64,000 nt of DNA, taken from Flammeovirga kamogawensis. GTDB lineage: Bacteria; Bacteroidota; Bacteroidia; Cytophagales; Flammeovirgaceae. This document shows, piece after piece, positions 16,712 to 29,900 of this stretch. Below the pieces are notes generated by a model. That model was not told the DNA's origin. It did no database searches and saw only the letters and a program-made list of their open reading frames with translations. The DNA lies in assembly GCF_018736065.1 (NCBI RefSeq), contig NZ_CP076129.1, forward strand, positions 806,001 to 870,000, in the 5' to 3' direction. The translations under genes and the position numbers were made by a program. Each line of letters opens with the position of its first letter. The first letter of the stretch is position 1.

Positions 16712-17068
16712 AGCGCTTAGTAATTAAATGGTTAAAATTGACGGGGTATATCACGTTCATTCATTTCATAATAGTTTAGAATAACTGTTAGTTTTCTAAT
16801 GTAAATAAGTAATTATACCCGCCTTTAAATAGGGTTACAGCAATACAAAATATTGCTATTCCTCTAGTTGAATAGTTGTAAGTAACAGGAATACACAAAA
16901 GAAATTGTACACAAAACAACCTTCACAATAGCATAAATTCGGATTTTTTAACAAAAGGAATTCTATTAGCGTATTTATTACACTACAATTAGCTATTTGT
17001 GTTAGCACAACGAAAAAAGCCCTCCCATTTTTTACAATGGAAAGGCTTACTATGAAGAATTAAATAAT
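16712..17068. other. 357-bp intergenic region
   Basis: No gene seen. It holds the terminator of the gene to the right (17012-17047) and, near the left edge, the presumed promoter of the beta-helix gene at 16711. A -33/-7 Bacteroidota promoter could not be placed by eye. Confidence 0.4.
17012..17047 (-). terminator. Rho-independent terminator after the long six-hairpin gene
   Basis: agccctcccat (17018-17028) pairs with atggaaaggct (17037-17047), with two G-U type pairs, and a T-run on the minus strand (aaaaaa at 17013-17018). It is 22 bp beyond the stop at 17069. Confidence 0.75.
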
Positions 17069-20000
17069 TTAATTGATTATTAATTTTTGACTAGAAATTA
17101 CCTGATTATTATTTGTGATATGTAAATAATAAAATCCTGTAGGAAATTTTTTCAAATCTATATGAACTAACTTTCTATCAACAAATACATTCTTTTTATA
17201 CAATTGCTTTCCTTTATTATCAAGGATTTCTATTTGTACTAATTGATTAATATAATTCTCTAATAAGAGTGAGAGAAGCCTTTCATTATTTAATGGATTT
17301 GGATAAATCACAATGTCATCTGATATAAATGTAGCATTTGATGTAGGTAAAAGATCAAACCACCCTGCATATACATTTAAGTTTGAATCAATTGTTATAT
17401 CATTCTGTATTTTAATACCTTCTTTATTTCTACGTGGAAACCAACCAACAAAAATTTTATTCTCTAAACTTGGTGCTTCAGGGTGAACTACTCTTATATT
17501 ATCTTCTAAAAAAGAGTTTATTTGATAATACTCTTCCTCTTCAACAAAATAAGTAACAGATAATGTTGAGATAAAGTTGGCATACAAAATACTATCTTTT
17601 AAAGAAGTTATTGCAGCGCTCTCTAGACTATTCTGGCGATTAATATCGTTATACCAATTTTCAAAGTTTTTACCTTCAACTACTGGTTCTTCAAGCAGAA
17701 TTGGCAAATCTTCAATTGTGTATTGAAGGGAACCGGAGTCAAATACCGTTTCATTGTTTATATAATAATACGTACTGTTGTAAACGTTCATCTTCCACTT
17801 AGCAAATAAGTTAATATCATCTATTGTCAACTGATAAGGAACTTGTGCTTGGTAGGTTGCGTCTGAATACCACCCATCAAAAGTATACCCCTCTTTTACT
17901 GGAATAGCAATGGAAGGAATTGTTTCTCCTGGTAAACCACAAACAGCATTTATTTCATTTCCACCATTGGTCTCAAAATTAATACACGAAGGTGCTAATT
18001 TATAAAACATATCTGAGGTGACAGATTTATAGTCAAACTCTCCTAACACTCTATATTGAAGTTCTAACTTTTGTCTGTAAGCGTACTGTGTATAATAAAT
18101 ATCCAAATAATGTAAACCTTTTTCAAGTCCAATTGAACCTTCTGCAATCCAAGGGTCTTTATCAGATACTCCATTTAAATAAACAACTTCTTGATGATCA
18201 ATTTGAAGAATAGACCCATCATCTGAACGCAATTGAAATTCATAAATTTCATCTTCTGGTATCTTTATAAAACCATAAAGATGCAACCCAAAATGTTCTT
18301 GTTCGAATTGTCCTACTGCTGCAAAGTCTAAATCCCAAACAAAGTCGGATGCTTGAATTTCTCCTTTACTAATTACTGATAGGGTATCAAAATTTGGTAA
18401 CGACTTTATATTTTCATCTAAATGATAAACTTCATAATCTAACTGATTAAGCAATTGGTTATTTGTGATTACTTCCGGTTCTAGTTCATTGTTTTCATAA
18501 GTAATAGTATAAGGTTTATAATAGGTATCGTGCCCAAATGCTTTAAAAGTAAAAGTTGTTGTATTTGTAATTTTTAAAGAATCAGAAAATATTGGAGAGG
18601 ACTCAGTAGGTATAGTTCCATCTGTGGTATACCTAATTGTAGTACCAAAAATTAAGTTTTCTGCCGTAATATTCACCTCATTATAAAATATTCTTGACCT
18701 TGGTTTTGTCCATACTAACGTTTCTAGAGAATCTATTTTATTTCCTAAATATACATTTACGTTTAAAGAGGTGGCAGCTTTAGTATATGTAGTATCTCCT
18801 CTTTCATTTACTTCACCTTTCACTTCTGAATCTATTCCAAGAATGGTCCTATTTTCATCATAAGGTTTAATTTTTGTAGCTGCAAAAGGGTTATTTTGAA
18901 CACTATAGTGTAATTTATGCTCCTCTCCTTCTTCAGTTCTATATACCTTTGTTTCTACCCATTGTGTTTCATTTTCTATAACCACAGGAACACTCATTTC
19001 AACAAATTCCCAAGAGTCTGGTAAATGAGGAGCATACGTAAACGAACTATCTACAAATGAATAATTTGTTCCTCCAATCCACTCAATCAAAGGCATAACC
19101 ATAGCAATATCCCAATTATAATACCGCGAACCCCATGCTTCGTCTTTATGATCCCATGCTTCTGGAGCAACAGGATAACCATATTCTCTTGTCATTGCAT
19201 TAAGATGATTTAAAGTGGCTACTATACCTGCATGAGCAGCTTCTTGTTTAAATAAACCATCAATTCCAAGCCAAGTACTAATTGTTGATGATCTGAAAAT
19301 ACCATTGGGAGGTGAGTCAGCAGAACGTGTATTTAAACCCATTGGAGATACAAAACCTCTATCCGTATTTACTACAAAATTTTGAATATAATCATCAGTC
19401 ATTTCAGGTGATAATGCATTATTTCTTAGCTCAGCTACATGCCAAATATTTTTCCAAGAATCATTTTCATATTGTCTTAATAACCAAGGCCAACTATGAT
19501 TAACATAGTGATCTCTTTGTGTTTCTTCAATGCCCTGCCAATAGTCCACATCAGCTTGGTTGTTAAGTTCTTTTGCCATCCAACCTAATTCTTGGGCTTC
19601 ATTCACACCAACAGCCTTACTATTGTTGTCAATATAAAGTGGACGAAGTAATTCATAATATGCCTCATTTAAAAATACTAAGTCTCCTGAATGATCAAAT
19701 TGTTTCCATATTTGCCCTACAGCCCCATCAAAATCCATACGTGTTTCTGGAGAATACCATGTAGTACCAAAATTATCTGGTAAGTAATGGTTTTCATTCT
19801 TATAAGGAACCATAAACTTCCATGATAAGGCATTTCCATTTCCCCATTTCCATTTATCTGCTACATATGAGCCTGCCGCACAAAAAGCCCAAGAATCCCA
19901 TAGATGTAACCCCATAAAATTATTTACAGCAGTTTGTGTATGTGGATATTGTTCCCACCCGTTATCAATATCTGTGAAGTACATAAAATACAATGACCAC

Positions 20001-22948
20001 AAGAAATAATAAGAATTCACTACATTATTATCTGAACATCTAAAATAAGGTATTTCTTCATTTAATAATTGGTTCATAAATTCTGTTTTCTCATCACGCG
20101 CTAATTCAATATTTTGCATATCTGCACTGATACGATTAATTGCATTCAATTCATCATCATCAACTCCTAACGATAAGGGCACTTTTTCGTACGCCGGCAC
20201 ATCTATACTAAACTTATAGCCAATATTTCCAGCTTCTAAAGTATAAGAGTCAAAATCGTAGATGGTTTGTGTAGATGAAAACACAAAATGAAGACCTGAA
20301 TACATCATATCCCCCACAATAGCAGGATCGCCCCAATTTGGTTTCGTCATCGATTGTCCATTTTCAAGCAACACTACTGTGTTAGTTTCTTCATTATAAG
20401 TTACTGTTGATGTACAATTTTGTGATCTTACTACACCTGCAGGATCCCCATCAGATGTAGGAATATCTCTTGTATCATAGAAACTTTCTCCCTCAAATTC
20501 AATTTTTATAGACTGATCTGCAGAAATAATAGTTGATAACACATCGTTATCTGAAATGAATTTCTCTTCCTTAATCTTCACCCCAGCCACTTCATATTTA
20601 GCCACCATTTTATCTGGTCTCCAATCTAAAAGAACAGGTGTAGGATGTTCATACCTTTGCCCATCAATAATTATTGTACCATAGGCTACTTTTGTATGTC
20701 TCCAAAATTCCCACCCCCATTGATCATGACCAACTCCACCAGAAGCAGCTACAATTCCTTGCCCTCTTGCTCTACCGTCTCTGAACATTGGATGTGTAAA
20801 ACCAATCGTTTCTAATTCTGTAATATTTTCATATTCTGCCTGACCTGCACCAGCCACATAATACATTTTATTGCCCGCTATAAAACCATAGTGTTCCTTA
20901 TTAATATCCCTTGAAAGCATTTCACAATAATCTGTATAAGTAGGAACTCCTTCTTTGATAGCAATCCATGACGTAAAAAGAGTTTTATCTTCTAATGATT
21001 CTATGCTATTGTTCGCTAATCGCTGTGTTAATTCTTCATCTATATACCAGTATTTAAACCTTTTTGCCTCCTGATTTGGAGGTGTAATTAATAACGGTAA
21101 ATCTAAAATGGTAAAAGAAGTAGGAAGGTTATCAAAATTAATTTCAGTATTATTTTCGTAAGTAATATCATAGTTAATAATAGACCATTGAGCATAATAT
21201 GTGATATCATCTTGTACATCTAAGACGTCATTTGTTAAATAAGATCCACTTCCATCTTCTTCTGTATTCCACCCTAAAAAATCGTAGCCTATTCTTGTAG
21301 AAATAGGTATGTTTATATTATAGTTATTGTCGATAGAAGCAGAATATGTATTTATTTTATTGTCATAATTAAAATTGAAGGAAACAGTATACGTTTCATA
21401 AAACCTATCTAAAGGAGCCGCAAAATCCATTAGTAAATTCACCTCTTCCTTTTTTAGCGTACGGTTATAAATATACAATTCATCAAGTAACCCCTCAAAT
21501 TGATTTTCTCCATCTTCCTGCCCTCCTAAGTAAAGAAGTCTATGATCCCAATTAACTATTACATAATCTTTTTTTGTAATGTTTACCGTTTTGTTTATTT
21601 CTCCGTTTATAAAAATTCGGGTACTATCTCCATCAAACGTAAGTGCTATATGATACCACTCATTTAAACTTTGATTCCCTAAATTATACCCTGTTGCCCT
21701 TGCATAGGCATTACTAAAATCGTTGGGTTGATTTGGGTTCACTGTTGATAGATAGGAATTAAAATTATTATCAGAAGCAATTTCAACCCTATAGGTAATT
21801 CCACCTTTTTCTACTTTTAGAATATGCTGATTTGTATTATCTGCTTTTTCAGGCTTCACCCAAAAAGCAACAGACATTTCTTTCTCATTGTTTAAAATAA
21901 ATGGTACGCTATTATCTTCTTCGAAAACCGCATAGCTATTTTCAGAAAAAGAAATGGCATTTGTAGAAAATTTGGCATCAGTAACTAATTGTGCATTTCC
22001 AAATAGAGTTGCTTTTAGATTTTCACCTAAGCCGTAATCACATATATTTTCGTTAAAACTAAAATAACCTCTTAAGCTATCCGCCAAACCATATTGATCA
22101 ATATTTCGGTTAAAATCAGTAGGTATAGTTTCTTCTTGTAATGGTTGGTCTAAGTTTTTAATGGTAACAATTTCCTCTAAAGTCAAAGCACGATCGTAGA
22201 TATATAACTCATCTAAAGTTCCTGTAAATTGTCTACTTGCATCATTTAAGCCACCTAAATACAATAAACGGTGCGTCCAAGGAACTACAACATATCCTAA
22301 TGTATTTACATTTTCTGTATGATTGAGTTCTCCGTTAATATAGATTTTGGTAGATGTTCCATCGTATGTAAAAGCAACATGATACCACTCATTTAGGTTT
22401 TCGCTTGATAAAGTATGCCCTCTCGACCTTGCAAAGGCATTCCCGAAATCATTGGATTGATTTGGGTTAACTGTAGAGATAAAAGAATTAAAATTATTAT
22501 CGTTCGCAATTTCTAGTTGATATGTTAATCCTCCTCCTTCTACACGTATAATATTTTGATTAGTACCTTCTGCTTTTTGTGGTTTAACCCACAAAGCAAT
22601 TGTTAATTCTAACGCATCATTTAATAGAAAAGGTAAGCTATTATTATCATCAAATGAGATATATGAACCCGTAGTATTTTCTACTTTTAATGCACCTTGA
22701 GAATATTTAGCATCAGGAGTAATTACAGCACTTCCCTTTAAGGTGCCAACTAAGTTTTCACCAATACCATAATTACAATTGGTATTATCAAAACTAAAAT
22801 ATCCTCTCAAGCCAATAGATAGATTATCTTCATCTATTTTATTTAATTGTTGAGCTTTCGTATCTACATGAATAAATATTAAAATCCATGAAAGCCATAA
22901 TAATCTATTATATAGAAAATCATGACACAATTCATTAATGTAATTCAT
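17069..22948 (-). CDS. Giant T9SS six-hairpin glycosidase-like protein with LamG and InlB repeats
   Basis: 1959 residues. In order: signal peptide; LamG/concanavalin-like domain 1 (about 47-265) and 2 (about 283-510), near repeats of each other (GYFSF... RLLYLGG); InlB-type beta-repeats (about 520-660); a large alpha-helical domain (about 668-1330) homologous to the 1025-residue protein at 32038 and resembling six-hairpin glycosidases (LWDSWAFCAAGSYVADK, YGYPVAPEAWDHK); a chitobiase C-terminal-like domain (about 1415-1490, IRYTTDGTIPTESSP); PA14-like domain (about 1530-1645, LRSDDGS); more InlB repeats; T9SS sorting domain (IYPNPLNNE). Surface-exported. The reaction is not assigned; the catalytic acid and base are not identified. 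Confidence 0.85.
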   Translation of the reverse strand: MNYINELCHDFLYNRLLWLSWILIFIHVDTKAQQLNKIDEDNLSIGLRGYFSFDNTNCNYGIGENLVGTLKGSAVITPDAKYSQGALKVENTTGSYISFDDNNSLPFLLNDALELTIALWVKPQKAEGTNQNIIRVEGGGLTYQLEIANDNNFNSFISTVNPNQSNDFGNAFARSRGHTLSSENLNEWYHVAFTYDGTSTKIYINGELNHTENVNTLGYVVVPWTHRLLYLGGLNDASRQFTGTLDELYIYDRALTLEEIVTIKNLDQPLQEETIPTDFNRNIDQYGLADSLRGYFSFNENICDYGLGENLKATLFGNAQLVTDAKFSTNAISFSENSYAVFEEDNSVPFILNNEKEMSVAFWVKPEKADNTNQHILKVEKGGITYRVEIASDNNFNSYLSTVNPNQPNDFSNAYARATGYNLGNQSLNEWYHIALTFDGDSTRIFINGEINKTVNITKKDYVIVNWDHRLLYLGGQEDGENQFEGLLDELYIYNRTLKKEEVNLLMDFAAPLDRFYETYTVSFNFNYDNKINTYSASIDNNYNINIPISTRIGYDFLGWNTEEDGSGSYLTNDVLDVQDDITYYAQWSIINYDITYENNTEINFDNLPTSFTILDLPLLITPPNQEAKRFKYWYIDEELTQRLANNSIESLEDKTLFTSWIAIKEGVPTYTDYCEMLSRDINKEHYGFIAGNKMYYVAGAGQAEYENITELETIGFTHPMFRDGRARGQGIVAASGGVGHDQWGWEFWRHTKVAYGTIIIDGQRYEHPTPVLLDWRPDKMVAKYEVAGVKIKEEKFISDNDVLSTIISADQSIKIEFEGESFYDTRDIPTSDGDPAGVVRSQNCTSTVTYNEETNTVVLLENGQSMTKPNWGDPAIVGDMMYSGLHFVFSSTQTIYDFDSYTLEAGNIGYKFSIDVPAYEKVPLSLGVDDDELNAINRISADMQNIELARDEKTEFMNQLLNEEIPYFRCSDNNVVNSYYFLWSLYFMYFTDIDNGWEQYPHTQTAVNNFMGLHLWDSWAFCAAGSYVADKWKWGNGNALSWKFMVPYKNENHYLPDNFGTTWYSPETRMDFDGAVGQIWKQFDHSGDLVFLNEAYYELLRPLYIDNNSKAVGVNEAQELGWMAKELNNQADVDYWQGIEETQRDHYVNHSWPWLLRQYENDSWKNIWHVAELRNNALSPEMTDDYIQNFVVNTDRGFVSPMGLNTRSADSPPNGIFRSSTISTWLGIDGLFKQEAAHAGIVATLNHLNAMTREYGYPVAPEAWDHKDEAWGSRYYNWDIAMVMPLIEWIGGTNYSFVDSSFTYAPHLPDSWEFVEMSVPVVIENETQWVETKVYRTEEGEEHKLHYSVQNNPFAATKIKPYDENRTILGIDSEVKGEVNERGDTTYTKAATSLNVNVYLGNKIDSLETLVWTKPRSRIFYNEVNITAENLIFGTTIRYTTDGTIPTESSPIFSDSLKITNTTTFTFKAFGHDTYYKPYTITYENNELEPEVITNNQLLNQLDYEVYHLDENIKSLPNFDTLSVISKGEIQASDFVWDLDFAAVGQFEQEHFGLHLYGFIKIPEDEIYEFQLRSDDGSILQIDHQEVVYLNGVSDKDPWIAEGSIGLEKGLHYLDIYYTQYAYRQKLELQYRVLGEFDYKSVTSDMFYKLAPSCINFETNGGNEINAVCGLPGETIPSIAIPVKEGYTFDGWYSDATYQAQVPYQLTIDDINLFAKWKMNVYNSTYYYINNETVFDSGSLQYTIEDLPILLEEPVVEGKNFENWYNDINRQNSLESAAITSLKDSILYANFISTLSVTYFVEEEEYYQINSFLEDNIRVVHPEAPSLENKIFVGWFPRRNKEGIKIQNDITIDSNLNVYAGWFDLLPTSNATFISDDIVIYPNPLNNERLLSLLLENYINQLVQIEILDNKGKQLYKKNVFVDRKLVHIDLKKFPTGFYYLHITNNNQVISSQKLIIN

Positions 22949-23184
22949 TTTTATTTGCTTTTATGTGTTTGCGTAAAAAAAAGCTATCGCTTAAAATAAA
23001 GCGTGCTTTTAAAACAACTTTCAGTGTTATTATTAGAGCATGTTTTTAGAGAATAGCAAGTGCTAACACTTCAATTTTGTACTACTTTTAGGATGTACCT
23101 AGTACTTTCATTCCATATACTTTTAGGATAGTTAGTAATGTTAAGTTTATGGAAAGACCTATATAGTATCAAGTAATTAGAAAT

Positions 23185-23222
23185 GAAATAAAAGCTCTAT
23201 CTTTTGATAAAGCTCCTATTTC
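23185..23222 (-). terminator. Stem-loop downstream of the FnIII lipoprotein
   Basis: gaaataaaagctctatc and gataaagctcctatttc form a long imperfect stem with a TTTT loop. It lies 14 bp past the stop of the gene ending at 23236 and separates that unit from the next gene start at 22948. Confidence 0.65.
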
Positions 23223-23235
23223 ATTATTATTTATA

Positions 23236-23916
23236 CTATTCGTGAATAGTTAGTAAGTTTTTAATACTCGTCACGCTATTATTATTTGCGTTGATAGCTT
23301 TTACATACCATTCCCAATTTCCTTTAGTCAACGTACTTGTCTCAAGTTGAATTGAATTTTCGGGTAAATCAGTTCTGGTTATATTCTTGCTTCCATCGGC
23401 TTTTTCAATATAGAATTCATAGGTAATTTGATTGTCCGCTTCGTTACTGGCAGATGACCAAGAAAAGGTAATCATTTCACCTTCTTTTACAATATCATTT
23501 AATATTGGGATATTTGGAATATCAGATTCAATAGGTGTTTGGAAAGTAGAGAACTTCCAAACAGGACTACTTACTTCACTGTTTACTCCATCGCTTACTT
23601 TTACTTGCCAATAATAGATACTTCTTTCTTCAAGACCTTCTTGGGATGTAAAAGCATAAGCTGTTTCTCTTAATCCACGACCAATTTCAATAAGATCATC
23701 TTGAGCGGTTCCAAAAAAGACACTGTATGATAATTCATCTAAATCCTTATCTGTAGATTCCCATTTAAAGGTAGGCGTTAGACTTTCGCAAGTATGGTCT
23801 TCTGTATACTTATGCGTTGGTACAGAAGGTGGAGTATTTTCAACTGTTGCTGGGTCACAGCTAAACAATGAAAATAAAATAAAATGTATTGGTATTAATA
23901 TTTTTACAATTTTCAT
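23236..23916 (-). CDS. Lipoprotein with fibronectin type III-like domains
   Basis: 226 residues. Lipoprotein signal peptide with Cys20 (LFSLFSCDP), then two FnIII-like beta-sandwiches (about 30-130 and 135-226) with the usual aromatic pattern (YYWQVKVSDG; WEWYVKAINANN). Probably membrane-anchored at the periplasmic or outer surface. It follows the 2128-residue LamG/InlB gene by 64 bp and ends at a stem-loop, suggesting one transcription unit. A substrate-binding or structural role alongside the giant adhesin is inferred. Confidence 0.78.
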   Translation of the reverse strand: MKIVKILIPIHFILFSLFSCDPATVENTPPSVPTHKYTEDHTCESLTPTFKWESTDKDLDELSYSVFFGTAQDDLIEIGRGLRETAYAFTSQEGLEERSIYYWQVKVSDGVNSEVSSPVWKFSTFQTPIESDIPNIPILNDIVKEGEMITFSWSSASNEADNQITYEFYIEKADGSKNITRTDLPENSIQLETSTLTKGNWEWYVKAINANNNSVTSIKNLLTIHE

Positions 23917-23980
23917 GATATTTTTATATAAATATGATGTTGCAAGAAGTAATTTTTACTATTACTTCTTGCTCAAAAAT

Positions 23981-26900
23981 TTATTTTACTATAAAAGATT
24001 TTGTGTCGTTATAACCTTCTTCAGAACAAATTATATTAAGTAAATATTGTCCACTTGGTAAGCCTTCAACATTTAAAGTCACCTTCCTTCCTGAAATAGT
24101 ATTCACCACTTTATCTAGATGTACAATTCCATTAACACCCGTAATGACAACTCTTACATTCTCAGAATAAATATCAAATGGAAGAACAGCTTTTAACGTT
24201 TTATCAACGGCTGGGTTAGGATAAATCAGCATACTTCCAACTGTGAAATTGATATTTGAAGTAGCACAAGAAGAGTTATCCATAATTACTGCATTATATA
24301 GTCCTTCTCTTAAATTTGAAATTTCCAATTCACCATCTTCAACATCAGTATAGATTTCATTGCCAATATGTACGGTATAAGGTGCAACTCCGCCTGTAAT
24401 TTGTAACATTACTCTATTGCCTGATACCTCTGCAGTACTTTCAATCGACTCAACTACAGGAACCTCAATTTCATAATTTATAGAAGCAGTTCCATCAGTT
24501 AATGAAATAATTATTTCATAGACACTACTTGCTAAACCTTGCATTGATTGAGTTTCACCGGGTTGAATTGTCACCTCCCAATTTGAAAGCGTTACTTTGA
24601 TTGGTGAATTTCCTGCTGTAATACTAATTTCACCATCATTTAGACCTTTACATGTTGGAGAAAAAGCACGGATATCAATACCTCCAACCCAATTTTGATC
24701 TACTGTCCATTTTGCATATAAAGTAACATTATAAGCAGGCATTGTTTCTGTGAAAGTATATTCTGTCGTTAAAATTTCATCTGTAAACCACCCTTCAAAA
24801 ATGAATGGATTGTAAATTGGATCTTCAGGAAGAGTTAACTTAGCATTATAATCTAAAGTGATATCTTCAATTTCATTTCCTCCATTTTCAATAAACGTAA
24901 TTGTATATTGATTGATACTCCACTTTGCATAAATCGTTCTATTTTCTGCTAGCATGGTTTCTGGGAAAGTAAACTCCGTTGTAAATTCAGTATCTGTGTA
25001 CCACCCGTCAAAAGTATAACCTTCTAAAATAGGAGCGGATGGAACAATCACTGATTCACCAAATAAAAGTACGATATCTTCAATAGTGCTACCTCCATTC
25101 TCATTAAATGAAATAGTATACTCATTGACACTCCATTTAGCATAAACTGATATATCTGAAGATATAATAGAATTTTCACTAAACTCATTTTCGAAAGCAT
25201 TTTCTAAATACCATCCATTAAATGTATATCCTGTTCTTTCAATAGTAGGAATAGAGAAGTTTAATTCCTCATCCGTTATTTCAACTGCAATTACTTCATT
25301 TTCACTATAGAAAGAAATAGAATAGGTTGCTTTATCTGAATAATTAGCCCATATTTCAATGTCGCCGATAGCTAAAATTTGATTTGATGCCAATTTATTT
25401 TCTAATGAAGCATCTGTAAACCATCCTCTAAAATATTCTTCTTCTTTTGAAGGATTACTTAACGTAAGTGGTAAATCTTCTATTGTGAAAGTTGAAGTGT
25501 TAAGATCATTTTGAACACCTCCATTTAGATTATAGGTGATACTATATTCTATTACATTCCATTTTGCAGATAAGTCAACATTATTAGATGGCATTACTGC
25601 AGGCAACTCATATAAATTCTCGTATTCAGCATCTGTAAACCAACCAGCAAAAGTGTATCCTTCTTTTGTAGGATTTTCAGGTGTGCTAATTGCTGCCCCT
25701 TCTAATGCTGTAATATCTGCTATTTCACTACCTCCATTTTCATTAAATGTAATTGTATACGCTACTTTATCCCTCCATTTAGCATAAAGAGTAAAGTTTT
25801 CAGCAGTCATTGTAGATGGGAATGTGTACATGTTTGTTAGTTCGATATCTAAATACCAACCATCAAAAATTACTCCTTCCTTAGTTGGGTCTGCAGGAAC
25901 TTCAAGTGCTTCTCCTTCTGCTAATGTGATATCTAAAACTTCACTACCTCCATTCTCATTAAATGAAATTGTATATTTAATAACCTCCCATTTTGCATAT
26001 ACTGATAAATCTTCAATGATTTCAGTATCAGAAGAAAGTCTTGTTTCAAAATTTTCTTCTAAGTACCAACCTTCAAATGTATAACCTTCTCTTTCAACTT
26101 CAGGGATATTAAAATCTCCATTATCATCTGTCAATTCAATTGCAAATAATTCGCCCTGATTATAAAAATTGATGGAGAAAATCTGTATCGTTGAGAATTT
26201 AGCCCATACATCAATATCTGCTAAATCAGTGATGCTATTTAATTCTAACTGATTTTCAAATGCTGCGTCTTTATACCATCCTCTAAAAAACTCATCTGTT
26301 TTAGTAGGGTTTTGCAATTTTAAAGGCAGGTCATTGATTGTAAACGTTGTAGGATTCGCTACATTTTCTACACCATTATCAAGTTGATATGTAATTGTAT
26401 ACTCTGTAATTTCCCATTTAGCATAGTAGGTAACATCATTTGTTAAAACCATAATACCTGGAGTATATGCATCGCCCTCTCCTTTTTTATTATCAAACCA
26501 ACCTAAGAAAGTATAACCTTCTCTTACAGGTGCTGTAATTGTTGAACCATCTACAGTGAAATTATCCAATTCCGTAACTTTTATGGTATCTACTTTTGAA
26601 TCATAGTTTAGATCAAAAACAGCAATCAATTCTTTAAGACCTTCTGTTGGATTGTGTAAATCTCTTAATGTTATAATTTCAGCGGCACTTAAAGCTTTAT
26701 CATGAAAATAAAGTTCATCTATTAAACCTTCATATTGGTCTTTAATAGCCTCTCCTCTATTTATTGCTACATTTGCACCAATATTAATTTTTCTATTCTC
26801 ATTAGACTGTAAAAAGAATCCTCCTCTATTTTCAGGGTTACTACTTTCTACTCCATTGATATATATTTTAGTGTAACTTTCAGATTTACTATACACCATT

Positions 26901-29900
26901 GCTACGTGTATCCAAGAATTTGCCTCTAATTCTCCTCCTATTTTATGATTATCAGAAGTCGCAAAACTGCTTCCTCCATCAAGAGGAATGAAAGCATTAA
27001 TTCTATTATCATTTCTTAATTTAATATGATAACTCGCCCCTCCATTATCATCGTTTGTAGAAACTAAATATTGATCTGTTGAAACTAAATCATTTGGTTT
27101 AATCCACATTGAAACAGTCACTTCTTCTGCCCCTTTCATGATAAATGGGTTAGAATTATCAAGGTCAAAACTTAAGTAAGAACTTTCAGTTGATGGATCT
27201 ATTTTTAAAGCACCATTACTGTATCTTGCATCTCCCTCTAATACAGTTCCTGCACCTACAAAATTACCAATATTTCCTTTTGCTGAACCATAATCTGTCA
27301 CTACATCCGCTGTTTCATTTTCATCAAAACTAAAATAGCCAATTAAGTTTGTAGATAACCCTGTTTTATCTAAATAATTTACTGTTGACGAGTACATCGG
27401 TGTCCAGTGTGCATATAAAACTACATTTGCTGAGACTGTAGTTTCATCTTTAAATAATTGACCATTTCCATTCTCAGAAGTATACCAACCTGCAAAGCGA
27501 TAATTATCTTCTCTGTTCATTAATTTTGGAAGTGATACTTTATAAGCATTTTCTTGAGTGGCTACCTTTTCATTGTAATGACTTCCTCTATCTGTTAATG
27601 TGATAGAATAAGTTAATTCATTCGCTGTAAAAGCAGACCATAATTCAAAGTCACCAGGTTTGTTTATACTATTCCCAATAAATTTTTGATCAAATTGATT
27701 ATCTGTAAACCAACCAATAAAAAAAGCATCATCTTTTGTATCATCTGTAAATGTTAAAGGTAAATCAGTAACAGTGAAATTCTGAGTTACAACTCCTGAT
27801 TCTTTGTTTAATGTAAGTGTATAAGTATCTAAAACCCAATGAGCATAGTAAGTAACATCTTCTGTTAATGCCAATGTGCTTTCTGATAATTGAATACCAC
27901 TACCGTTACGTTCTGTAAACCAACCATTAAAAGTATATCCATTTTTAACTGGAGTTTCAATGCTTGTAACATCTACTTCAAAATTTTGAATAGCAGTAGT
28001 TTTTAAAGTATCATATGTTACACCATCGGCAACATCAAAAACAGCAATATATTCTGTGATTGGATCAATAGGGTTATGTAAACCTTTGATAGCTGTAATT
28101 TCAGCAGCAGTTAAAGCTCTATCAAAAATGTAAAGCTCGTCCATTAAACCATCAAATTGTTTTTCAACACTAGAAGCTTGATTAATAGCAACTGAAGCTC
28201 CTAAGTTTAATTTAAAATCAGTATCTAATTTTAAGTTGTAAGAATCTTTTGCAAATTCTCCGCTAAACTCTCCGTTAATATAAATTACTGTTTTACCAAT
28301 CTCACTATCGTAAACAACGGCAACATGTATCCAATCATTTAAACTAACTTGATTTCCAATTGTATGACTATTTCCTGTAGCAAAAGCATTATCATATTTA
28401 CCTAAATCAGCACTATAAGTATTTAAGTAAGCATTGATTTGATTACCACCATTAACTATTAACCTATATGATTCTGATCTGTTATCATTTTGAGTAGCTA
28501 ATATATATTGTTCTCCTAATTGATGTGGTTGAATCCACAAAGCAATTGATAGAGCAGTAGCACCTCTCATTCTGAAATCATTACTATTATCAATATCAAA
28601 AGATACATAAGCATCTCCGACTGAAGGATCTATTTCTAAAGCTCCACTAGAATATTGTGTATCTGAAGAAATAATTTTTGCTCCTGTACCAACCAAGCTT
28701 CCTTTTGTTCCTTTAGAAATACCTTGATTACTGACCACATCCCCCTCTACACTTTCATCAAAACTAAAATAGCCTACAAGATTTTGTGATAAACCATCTA
28801 TATCAATTGTACTGTTTTCATCAGAAGTCATTGAAGACCATTTTGTGTACAATGTTTTATTTTCTGAAATACTTGAATAAGTTGTGATATGCGTTCCTAA
28901 ACCATTTTCTTCTGTAAACCAGCCGGCAAAACGATAATTATCATTGCGTGTTAATTGAGGAAGTTGAAGCATGTAACTTGTCTCTTCCGTAGCAACTAAA
29001 CCACAAAGTGTTTGCTCTCTGTCTATTAGGATTACTTCATAAAAAACAGCACTAGTAGAAAAACCTGACCATAATTCAATATCACCTACTTCGGTTAATT
29101 GAGCACCAATAACTAAATCTATTTTTTCAGCATTTTTAAACCATCCTAAGAAATGTTCATCCGCTTTAACATCTTCCGTTAGTGTTAATGGTAAATCGTT
29201 TAAATCAAATTCTAATGTCTCTATACCTTCTGCTTTATTGAAGGTGATAGTGTATGTTTGAAGTTCCCAATTGGCGTAATACGTCATATCTGATACAACT
29301 TCTACCTCTTCACCAATTAACTTATCCCCTGCTCCATTTTTATCTGTATACCATCCTCCAAAGATATAACCATTTCTTACTGGTGTTGGTACCGAGATCA
29401 TGTAGTTTGTTGCAATTGTAGCATCTAATTGATCAGATAAATTATCATAATCATAATCAAATGTACCCGTAAAAAAAGGAGCTTCATCCAACGGGTTTTG
29501 TAAGTCTTTTACTGTGTTAATTTCCTCTATAGAAAGTGCTCTATCAAAGAAATAAAGCTCATCCATTAAACCATTGTATTGCTTTTGAATTCTATCTGCT
29601 TCATCTGCCTTATTTAAGGCTACATAGGCACCTAAGTTTAATAACCTATTAAAGGTTACTAAATCATAGGAAGTTTTTTCATAAAAACCAACATCTACAC
29701 CATCTACATATATTGTTGTTCTATTATTAACACCACTATAAACATATGCAACATGTATCCATGTATCAAGAGGAAGATCATCTACTAATTTCACATCTAA
29801 TGATTGAGCAGTACCACTATCAAAAATGTTTTTACCTTCTTCATCTTGTGTAACTGTTGCAATATTAGCTCTAAACCTATTGTCTGCCGTAATTTCTAAA

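Noticed and set aside
16506-16760. 84-residue minus frame at the start of the beta-helix gene
   Set aside because: Out-of-frame overlap with the signal-peptide region of a clear gene; no independent support.
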